Translations under genes and position numbers: made by a program | Source: Roseiarcus sp963764955 | Lineage (GTDB): Bacteria; Pseudomonadota; Alphaproteobacteria; Rhizobiales; Beijerinckiaceae | Direction of reading: 5' to 3' | NCBI GenBank assembly: GCA_963764955.1 | Contig: CAVXVE010000059.1 | Span: 160,856-224,855 of the forward strand | Length of the DNA stretch: 64,000 bases | Shown: in pieces, positions 10,299 to 17,800 of the stretch | Layout of the letters: each line of letters starts with the position of its first letter | Position numbering within the stretch: position 1 is the stretch's first letter | The notes under the pieces: model-generated | What the model saw: only the letters and a program-made list of their open reading frames with translations | What the model was told of the DNA's origin: nothing | The model's database searches: none

Positions 10299-11323
10299 GA
10301 GTTTTTTCCTTGACGTTTAATCTCAACAGTTTCGCCACGCCCGCGCATGGAGGTCGTGGCGGCCTCAATCACTTCGACGACGCGCAGCCCAAGGCGCCCA
10401 TCCGTGATGGGCGCGGCCTCTGTTTCAATGCACTTGACGAAGTGATCACCAGCGATGCGCAACGCCTCGGTAGTGTCGAGCTTCGGCGCCCACATATCGC
10501 CAGTTCGATAGCCGACAAGGAGCTGATAAATCTCTTGCGGATCATTGGTGAATTTTACGCCAGAGTCGTACATCTTCACTTTTTCTGAAGTCGCCATATC
10601 GTCATACACAATCATTTTCTCGCTTCCACCCAACAAGATCTGGCGCACCTTAACCGGGGCCAGCCAGTTGACATTGGCGTGCGCGATAGCGCCGGAATTG
10701 TAGAACAGCGTCACGTAGGCGATGTTTTCGGGCATCGCGGGAAAATGGGTCATGCCGCTAGCCGACACAGCAACCGGATGTTCCGCCAGCACGTAGTCGA
10801 GAATGGAGAAATCGTGAACGGCCAAGTCGGAAATGACATTGACGTCACGTTGGAAGAGTCCGAGATTTACGCGCACGGAGTCGTAATAGTATATTTTACC
10901 GAGATTGCCGCTCGCTACGATTTCGCGCATCTTACGGATTGCTCCGGTATAAATGAAAGTGTGGTCCACGAAAAGCGTGAGTTTACGACTTTCCGCTTGC
11001 TCAATTAGCTGCCGCGCTTGCTCTGATGTCTCGGTCATCGGCTTTTCGAGCCAGACGTGCTTTCCGGCACACAACGCCGCCAGCGCCAGGTCGAAATGTG
11101 TGCTCACCGGTGTGGCGATTGCGACAGCGTCAAGCGCAGGATCTCCAAGAATGTCATGTAAGCATGACTTGGTCTTGACGCCACGATAGCGCCGCTGAGC
11201 CAATTCCAGCCTGCACGGATTGGGGTCCACAACTGCGTGAAGCCGAGCGACTGCTGATTCTTCGATATTGCGAACAAGGTTAGTGCCCCAATAGCCGTAT
11301 CCAATAACGCCGATGTTGATCAT
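10295..11323 (-). CDS. Gfo/Idh/MocA nucleotide-sugar dehydrogenase (WbpB/WlbA-like)
   Basis: This 342-residue NAD(P)-dependent oxidoreductase starts INIGVIGYGYWGTNLVRNIE with the glycine-rich dinucleotide site. It carries the AGKHVWLEKPMTET block whose Glu-Lys-Pro is the family signature, then SDLAVHDFSILDYVL with the catalytic histidine. The closest architectural match is WbpB/WlbA, which oxidises C3 of UDP-GlcNAcA to feed a DegT aminotransferase. The aminotransferase (overlapping by 4 bp) and an acetyltransferase (upstream) are its neighbours, supporting that role. The frame is intact. Confidence 0.88.
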   Translation of the reverse strand: MINIGVIGYGYWGTNLVRNIEESAVARLHAVVDPNPCRLELAQRRYRGVKTKSCLHDILGDPALDAVAIATPVSTHFDLALAALCAGKHVWLEKPMTETSEQARQLIEQAESRKLTLFVDHTFIYTGAIRKMREIVASGNLGKIYYYDSVRVNLGLFQRDVNVISDLAVHDFSILDYVLAEHPVAVSASGMTHFPAMPENIAYVTLFYNSGAIAHANVNWLAPVKVRQILLGGSEKMIVYDDMATSEKVKMYDSGVKFTNDPQEIYQLLVGYRTGDMWAPKLDTTEALRIAGDHFVKCIETEAAPITDGRLGLRVVEVIEAATTSMRGRGETVEIKRQGKNS

Positions 11324-11548
11324 AAGCTAACCTTATCTGAGGAGATAATACTCAATTCGGGGATGAGTCTCCGCCCGCTGCGTTTAGCCAACTGTCTTTG
11401 AAGGCAAGAGGAGCGCGCAGCAAACTAGGAAGACCAATCGCGAATACCTACCCGCGGTCAGCGCTCTGTCCACGCCAGTCGGCGAGTGACTTACAACGAC
11501 TTACTGGGTACCTGCCATTCGCGCGATTGCGGGCGCGAGCTTCGTTGC

Positions 11549-12025
11549 TCATTTCGCCTTGCGCACCTGCCCCGTCACTCTGGCAGGAACGCCGGTCACG
11601 GTGGCGTGATCGGGCACGTCGCGGGTCACCACGGCCCCCGCGCCAACCAGCGCCCCTTCGCCGATTGTGACGCCCGCTAAAATGGTGGCGTTGCTGCCAA
11701 TCGACGCGCGGGCCCTGACCCGAGTCCTGACAAGCCGCCAGTCGCCTGACTTTTGCAGCCCCCCATCGGAATTGACGGCGCTCGGATAGGTGTCATTGAT
11801 GAACATGACCCCATGACCGATAAAAACTCCGTCTTCGATTTCGACGCCGTCGCAAATGAATGTGTGGCTCGAGATCTTACAGTTTCGGCCAACCGACGCA
11901 CCGCGCTGGATCTCGACAAAGGCGCCGACCCTGGTTCCGGCCCCGATAGTGCATCCATATAGATTGACAAGGGTCGAGTGGAATATTTCTACACCCGGAC
12001 CAAGCACTACATCATCGGCGATCAT
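11549..12025 (-). CDS. Left-handed beta-helix acetyltransferase (WbpD/WlbB-like)
   Basis: About 158 residues, almost all hexapeptide repeats: IADDVVLGPGVEIFHSTLVN, TIGAGTRVGAFVEIQRGASV, KISSHTFICDGVEIEDGVFI and GHGVMFINDTYP, ending GALVGAGAVVTRDVPDHATV. Such proteins form trimers that acetylate UDP-linked 3-amino sugars with acetyl-CoA. The ATG at 12025 is chosen because the upstream frame has no family similarity and a GAGGAG sequence precedes it. It follows the NusG-like gene and precedes the WbpB-like dehydrogenase, fitting the 3-N-acetylation step of diacetamido-uronic acid synthesis. Confidence 0.85.
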   Translation of the reverse strand: MIADDVVLGPGVEIFHSTLVNLYGCTIGAGTRVGAFVEIQRGASVGRNCKISSHTFICDGVEIEDGVFIGHGVMFINDTYPSAVNSDGGLQKSGDWRLVRTRVRARASIGSNATILAGVTIGEGALVGAGAVVTRDVPDHATVTGVPARVTGQVRKAK

Positions 12026-12349
12026 TAAAGCGCCGCTCCTCGGCACGAAAGCCCATAGTTCGACTGGTTGGCGGCAGCCGAATGGCAAACATTTCGGGTT
12101 ATTCGTCGTCTCGGAAGCGCCACTTGCCGATCGTATTGAAACTGTCCGGTCGTCGAATTTTCGCACGTGTTGGGAGGTACTGCCGTCAAGGGGCCAAGCT
12201 TGCTGCAAAGCAAGGAAAGTGTCGCGCCCGGGTTCGCATTGGCGCGAAACTATCGAGCTTGAAGGTTATGGGCTCGAATCGGTGGCGGGTTGCCCACCTT
12301 GGCCCTTAGCCTATCCGAGTCGAATGGGTCAACGGAGGTCAAAAAACAA
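12026..12349. other. Untranslated spacer between the NusG-like gene and the acetyltransferase gene
   Basis: This 324-bp stretch in the operon shows no conserved coding sequence on either strand. No terminator with a T-run was noticed, so read-through from the antiterminator gene into the biosynthetic genes is possible. Confidence 0.4.
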
Positions 12350-12874
12350 CTAAGCCGCCGAGGCGATTGCGGAACGGTCAAGTTGGGCTGCTACTTCCAT
12401 ACCCATGATTTCGAGGAGCACCCGAACGCGCCCACGGTCGTCCAGATCCGCCAGACGACAAATTGTCTCTGCGAATGGCCCCGACAATATGCGCACTTTC
12501 TGGCCGATCTCGAGACTGTCATCAAGGCGAACCACCCCACGGCTTTCACATGAGGCAACTAACGCCTCAACCACACCCGGTGGCACCGGCGTAGGCTGCT
12601 CCGCACCCATGATCAACGAGGCGACGCCAAACGTTCCATTGATGCTACGCCAGCGTTGTTTGGAGAGATCGATGACAATGAAAATATAACCCGGGAAAAG
12701 TGGGTTCAGGGTGTCCCGCAACCTGCGCGCGTGTCGAACAGTACGCCGCAATCTCGGAACGAAACTTCGGAAGCCCAACCGATGGAGATTGAATTGCGCC
12801 CGGTTCTCTTGATGAGTGAGCACTCGCGCGACGAACCAACGCTCTCCTGGCCCTAGTTCCTGACTACTGGACAA
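12350..12874 (-). CDS. NusG/RfaH-family transcription antiterminator (paralogue 1)
   Basis: The protein (about 174 residues) has an NGN domain: GERWFVARVLTHQENRAQFN, GFRSFVPRLRRTVRHARRLR and LFPGYIFIVIDLSKQRWRSI, plus NGTFGVASLIMGAEQP. A C-terminal KOW-type domain follows: VGQKVRILSGPFAETICRLA, RVRVLLEIMGMEV. Specialised NusG paralogues such as RfaH, LoaP and UpxY bind RNA polymerase and suppress termination in long polysaccharide operons. The start is uncertain. TTG at 12874 lies just after GGGGAGG and matches the start region of paralogue 2; the frame is open to 13081 through the leader repeat. It is the first gene of the polysaccharide operon and follows an ops-like leader. Confidence 0.85.
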   Translation of the reverse strand: MSSSQELGPGERWFVARVLTHQENRAQFNLHRLGFRSFVPRLRRTVRHARRLRDTLNPLFPGYIFIVIDLSKQRWRSINGTFGVASLIMGAEQPTPVPPGVVEALVASCESRGVVRLDDSLEIGQKVRILSGPFAETICRLADLDDRGRVRVLLEIMGMEVAAQLDRSAIASAA

Positions 12875-12972
12875 ACCTTTACCTCCCCGTTGAATTTCTC
12901 GGTTAGCCTGACCCGTTTCAAAGCCCAGCGCACCTAGCTCTTTGCCATACCAGGTCGCGACTATCCTTGGGT

Positions 12973-13007
12973 AAGCTACCGCCATTTGGGTGAAGCGACC
13001 TTCGCCC
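12973..13007 (-). promoter_or_regulatory. Leader hairpin followed by ops-like element, copy 1
   Basis: Read on the minus strand, an inverted repeat GGG-C-GAAG / CTTC-A-CCC with a four-base loop (13007-12988) is followed four bases later by GGCGGTAGCTT (12983-12973). The latter matches the enterobacterial RfaH recruitment site ops, whose core is GGCGGTAG. It lies about 100 bases before the start of a NusG/RfaH-type gene. Identity with ops is seen; function here is inferred. Confidence 0.6.
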
Positions 13008-13087
13008 ATAATGAAATATTTCGAATGAACTTGGCGAACAGCGTGGCAAACGTCAGCCGCACTGTGCGAGGCGCTCACCAATCACGG

Positions 13088-13112
13088 TGTATCAAAATCG
13101 TCAAGTGGTTTT
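13088..13112 (-). promoter_or_regulatory. Conserved leader box, copy 1
   Basis: The minus strand reads AAAACCACTTGACGATTTTG followed by ATACA. The same box is found at 13371-13395, 24260-24284 and 30675-30699. TTGACG resembles a -35 hexamer but no convincing -10 lies at 16-18 bp in the four copies, so it may be a promoter of unusual form or a protein site. Confidence 0.45.
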
Positions 13113-13255
13113 GTCCCACTCCGCCATTTTTTTGGGAACGCGTGGAAAAGAAACGTTTTTGGCGACGGCCAGCAAAGAAACGCACGCTAGCCTGACCCGT
13201 TTCAAAGCCAGCGCACCTCGCTCTTTGCCATACCGGGTCGCGACTACCTTTGGGT

Positions 13256-13290
13256 AAGCTACCGCCATTTGGGTGAAGCGACCTTCGCCC
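13256..13290 (-). promoter_or_regulatory. Leader hairpin followed by ops-like element, copy 2
   Basis: Second tandem copy. The inverted repeat is at 13290-13271 and the ops-like GGCGGTAGCTT at 13266-13256 on the minus strand, identical to copy 1. Confidence 0.55.
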
Positions 13291-13370
13291 ATAATGAAAT
13301 ATTTGGAATGAACTTGGCGAACAGCGTGGCAAACGTCAGCCGCACTGTGCGAGGCGCTCACCAATCACGT

Positions 13371-13395
13371 TGTATCAAAATCGTCAAGTGGTTTT
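13371..13395 (-). promoter_or_regulatory. Conserved leader box, copy 2
   Basis: Same box as at 13088-13112, with the fuller ending GATACAAC as in the copies at 24260 and 30675. Confidence 0.45.
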
Positions 13396-13489
13396 GTCCC
13401 ACTCCGCCATTTTTTTGGGAACGCGTGGAAAAGAAACGTTTTTGGCGACGGCCAGCAAAGAAACGCACGCGTCAGCATCTCGTCAAACT

Positions 13490-13880
13490 CAACCGTTGGG
13501 TTGAGCACCTCAAGAGTTTGCCGCGCTTGCATACCTGTCCCCGATGGGACAAGCGGCTTGAGGCGCGGCAGCTTTTCGCCCGACGTCCTGGCCGATCTCG
13601 ATGTGCGGCGGATGCCTCCGTAGGCCGCCGAGGTTGGCGCGCCGCCGCGGACTTGGCTTCGGCCGCTGCGACTTCGCCCGCCTCGCCCTGCTAACGTCAG
13701 GGCGTTGGCGCCGGCTAATCTTCCGCCAGCCTCGGCGCGGCGGCCGAAGCGGTGGCGCTGCAGGTCCTTGATGATCTGGATGAGCCGCTCTGCGCGCAGG
13801 CGCTCGGCAATTACAATTAGCATCGCCCTTCAGCGTTTTCGGGACCGTCCGGAAGCGCCTCGGCGGCGTGCGCCATGCCA
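13490..13880 (-). mobile_element. IS66-type transposase remnant (N-terminal region)
   Basis: On the minus strand a frame reads AERLRAERLIQIIKDLQRHR followed by FGRRAE, resembling the leucine-rich start of IS66 TnpC ending in FGRxSE. After a frame change RRRANLGGLRRHPPHIEI resembles the RRANRGxLPxHLPRxE block that follows in TnpC. There is no zinc-finger or DDE part. It is a degenerate scar upstream of the antiterminator operon. Confidence 0.45.
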
Positions 13881-14092
13881 AGGGCGATACCGTGACTCTC
13901 GGGGCTTTGCGATGGTTTTCGAGCCCCTAATTCGCCGCAGGTCAGCCCGGCAGCCTCGGCGCCGGCGTGTCCTTTGCCGACCGAACGCGTCTCTAGTCAG
14001 GGCTTCGATGCGAGCGCGAATAGCTGCGCCAACAGATGTGCCAGCGGCTCCGGTAGCGCAGGATTGAGGGCCAGAACCAGCGGAAGCCGAAG

Positions 14093-14149
14093 GCTGTTGA
14101 AGTCGCAATAAGGACACTTGGACAGACAGAACGGCCAATGGACATAGAG
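14093..14149 (-). pseudogene. N-terminal fragment of HemW-like radical SAM protein
   Basis: A 19-residue stretch on the minus strand, LYVHWPFCLSKCPYCDFNS, carries the CxxxCxxC iron-sulfur motif and exactly matches the opening block of HemW (the heme chaperone related to coproporphyrinogen III oxidase). Downstream the similarity stops after FNS. The surrounding 13.9-14.8 kb shows no further part of the gene, so this is a small displaced or truncated fragment. Confidence 0.6.
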
Positions 14150-14807
14150 TGTAGGGATCGAAGCCGGCGGGTGACAAGAATCGCGGAGCCGGACGACGGC
14201 GCTTCGGCTTCGACGAGTGAACCTCTTTTCGCTGCAAGCACTACGCGACCGATGAGGCGAACTCTTTCCTTGTCGCCCGCCAGAACTACGAACCCGCCGT
14301 CCTTCAGTTCCAGGAGCCGGATAGGGAATGGCGCCAATACGCTTTGCTGTGATGTCGTGTATTAAGCGCGATTTCAGTTGCAATACAGTCGCCCGAATGA
14401 AACCCCGCGCTCTCTCAGCCCAAGCTGAAAACTCGTCTGCGCTGTATCGGCCGCGACGCGATAGCCGGCAACTAGAGAAAGGGCGGCGAGCCCGCAATCA
14501 ATGACTTGTGCGACTAAGGCTCCTGTCTCGAGCCCTTGGGTCCCATTCCTGATTGAAAGGTCATCCATTGGCTCCTACGTCACGATCAAAGCTTGGCTGC
14601 CGATGTTGTGTCCGGCCCTCTGAGCTGTGCTCGTTCGGGGCCCCGACAATGACGCTCCCCCGCTCGAGCAAAAAGCTCGAACTGGACGTCGCCGTGTTCG
14701 GTGAATTAGTCGTCCTTCGTCTTCACGCGCAAGTGCCGTTCCAAGATGATTTCCACCGTCTCCACGCTGACCGCCGTTCCTCCTCTCGCGCAGCGTGGAC
14801 AATCCCT
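14150..14807. other. Gene-poor stretch between fragments and the surface-protein gene
   Basis: No convincing coding frame on either strand. One minus-strand frame (LELKDGGFVVLAGDKERVRL at about 14.3 kb) looks protein-like but belongs to no family recognised here. Confidence 0.3.
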
Positions 14808-17800
14808 TCACCCGATCAGATTGGCGGCTGCCAGATGGATATTGCCGGCCAGGGCGACCTCCATCAGCTGGTTGCTCGTCTGGGACAAGGCGCCTCCGGT
14901 CGCGTTGACGTAGGCGAGGGTCTGGTTCGCGCTCGAGTTGAAGATCCAGGCGATGCTGTCGGGGTTCACCTTCGTGCTCGTGCTGCCCAAGGCCTGCACG
15001 CTATACGTGGGGCCCAGGATCGCCGAGAAATCCAGCGTGTCGTTGATCGCGCTTGTTCCGGTCCCGGCGAGGAACCCCGTGATCGTGTCATGGCCCGACG
15101 ATGTGTTGGGACTGTCGCCCACGGCGTGGTACACGAAACTGTCGGCGAGCGTATGCCCGGACACGTTGATCGTGTCGGCCCCGGCGCCCGCGGTGATGGT
15201 ATCGGCCCCATTCGCCGCGGTGATCGAATCGGCGCCGCTTCCGGTCGTGATGGCTTGGGACGCCGTTCCCGATGCCGTCACCGTGAGCTTGCCCGTGTAG
15301 GCGCCCGCCGCAAGATTGCCGCCGACGGTGACGGTCGCGGCATGGCTGCCGGTGAGCGTCAGCGTCTCGCCCTGCGTCATGGCGGAAGCGGTGATCGTGT
15401 CGGCGCCGCCGCCGGTCGCGATTGAAAGAGCCGAGGCCGCCGCGGTCGTGACGTTGAGAGTCCCCGTCACGTTCGTTGCCGCGAGGTTGCCCTGCAAGCC
15501 GGTCACGGTGAATTTTTCGCTCCCCGACAGAGTGAGCAGTGTGCCCGCAGCGAGCGCCCCGGCGTTGACGTTGAGCGTCCCGGTATTGCTGTCGGTTATG
15601 CTGGTCGCGCCGTTGCCTGTCGTGACGTTCGCGATGCCGGCCGCGGCAGCATTTGTCCCGAGGGTGACCGAGCTCGCTCCGGTCAGCGCGAGGGTGAGGA
15701 TATTGTGGGCATGAGCGAAATCCGCGTCGGCGAGCGTCGTCGGCGTGGTGAGGTCGAGTGTGTCCGAGCCGCCGTTGCCGAAGATCGCCGCCGGCGCGGC
15801 GAGCGCCGCCTCCGAGGCGAAAGAAAAGACGTCGGCGCCCGTTGTCCCCTCGAACCAGGCGGCGGAGGCGGGGCCCGCATTGCCCGCCGGTCGCGTGAAG
15901 TCGCGGATAGCGCTGTTGTTCTCGTTGGTCGGGAACGACCAGCCGCCGCTGGAATTGGCGGTCGTCGTTCCGAGCTGGGTCGCGCCGTCGAAAACCGTGA
16001 CTGTGCTGGCCGCCGCGGCCGAGCCGGACAGTTTCCAAAGCCCGCCGCTGAGAGCAACGGTGGTGATTGAGGGCTGCGCGACCGTGCTGCTGATATTCAC
16101 AGTGGTGGTCTGGGTCGCGCTGTTGAGCGTGCCGTCGTTGACCACCCAGGAGATGGTTCGGCTCGGATCGGCGCCGGAATTGGTCGGGTTCTGGCTGCTC
16201 GATGCGTAGCTGACGCTGTCGAGCACCTGCTGGTAATGCGCCAGCGTGTCGCTGCCGCTCAGGCTCAGCACACCCACGCCGGTCGAGGCGCTGTAGCTGG
16301 CGGCGATGCTGGTGCCGGTGGTCGTCGCCGCCAGCGTATCGCCGGTCAAGAACCCGCTGGTGATCGACACCGTCGCAGAGGCGAGGTTCTGATTGTCGAC
16401 ATCGCTGACAGTGGCAGCCGGCGACAACGTCGTCGCCGGACCAAGCGCAGTGTACGAGGCCGACGCCGCCACATTGCTGAGCACCGGCGCATTATCGACC
16501 GCGGTGATGTTGACCGTGGTGCTCTGCGCCGCGCTGTTGAGCGTGCCGTCATTGACCACCCACGAGACGGTGCGGCTCGCATCGGTTCCGAAATTGGTCG
16601 GGTTCTGGCTGCTCGACGCAGTAGCTGACGCTGTCGAGCACCTGCTGGTAATGCGCCAGCGTGTCGCTGCCGGTCAGGCTCAGCACCCCGGTCGAGGCGT
16701 TGTAGGTCGCGGTGATGCTGGTGCCGGTCGTCGTCGCCGCCAGCGTATCGCCGGTCAAGAACCCGCTGGTGATCGACACCGTTCCGGAGACCAGGTTGGC
16801 GCTATCTGGATCGCCGACCGTCGCGCCCGACGATAATGTCGTCGGCGATGCGGCCTCGGTGTAAGCGGCCGACGCCGCCACATTGCCGAGCGCCGGCGGC
16901 TGATCCGTGCTGATATTCACAGTGGTGGTCTGGGTCGCGCTGTTGAGCGTCCCGTCGTTCACCACCCAGGAGATGGTGCGGCTCGGATCGGCGCCGGAAT
17001 TGGTCGGGTTCTGGCTGCTCGACGCGTAGCTGACGCTGTCCAGCACCTGCTGGTAATGCGCCAGCGTGTCGCTGCCGGTCAGGCTCAGCACACCCGGTCG
17101 AGGCGTTGTAGCTGGCGGTGATGCTGGTGCCGGTGGTCGTCGCCGCCAGCGTATCGCCGGTCAAGAACCCGCTGGTGATCGACACCGTCGCCGAGGCGAG
17201 GTTCTGATTGTCGACATCGCTGACAGTGGCAGCCGGCGAGAACGTGGTCGCCGGACCAAGCGCAGCGTACGAGGCCGACGCTGCCACATTGCCGAGCACC
17301 GGCGCATTATCGACCGCGGTGATGTTGACCGTGGTGGTCTGCGCCGCGCTGTTGAGCGTGCCGTCATTGACCACCCACGAGACCGTGCGGCTCGCATCGG
17401 CTCCGAAATTGGTCGGGTTTTGGCTGCTCGACGCAGTAGCTGACGCTGTCGAGCACCTGCTGGTAATGCGCCAGCGTGTCGCTGCCGCTCAGGCTCAGCA
17501 CGCCGGTCGAGGCGTTGTAGCTCGCGGTGATGCTGGTGCCGGTCGTCGTCGCCGCCAGCGTATCGCCGGTCAAGAACCCGCTGGTGATCGACACCGTTCC
17601 GGAGACCAGGTTGGCGCTTTCGGGTCGCTGACCGTCGCGCCCGACGACAATGTCGTCGGTGATGCGGCCTCGGTGTAAGCGGCCGACGCCGCCACATTGC
17701 TGAGCACCGGCGGCGTCTGGGTTGCACTCGGGCTAAAGACCACGTCGACCCAGTAATTGCTGGCGCTGAAGGTGTTGTTCGGGAATGGGTTCGAGCTGCC

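Larger units (their letters stand above)
12904..13472 (-). repeat. Tandem duplication (about 284-bp period) of the antiterminator leader
   Basis: Two near-identical units, 12904-13187 and 13188-13472, lie head to tail upstream of the first NusG-like gene. They differ by only a few bases. Each contains the conserved box, the hairpin and the ops-like site described in the next entries. Copy 2 keeps a version of the open frame of copy 1. A related, diverged leader stands before the second NusG paralogue at 30.56-30.76 kb, so copy 1 is probably the functional leader and copy 2 an extra. Confidence 0.85.

Noticed and set aside
12350..13081. Longer 243-codon version of NusG paralogue 1
   Set aside because: The first 70 codons are leader sequence that is also present upstream of paralogue 2 in non-coding form; the NGN domain begins later.
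12904..13472. Possible CRISPR-like or IS-end repeat
   Set aside because: Only two units of about 284 bp, no spacers, no transposase; the context fits a duplicated leader.
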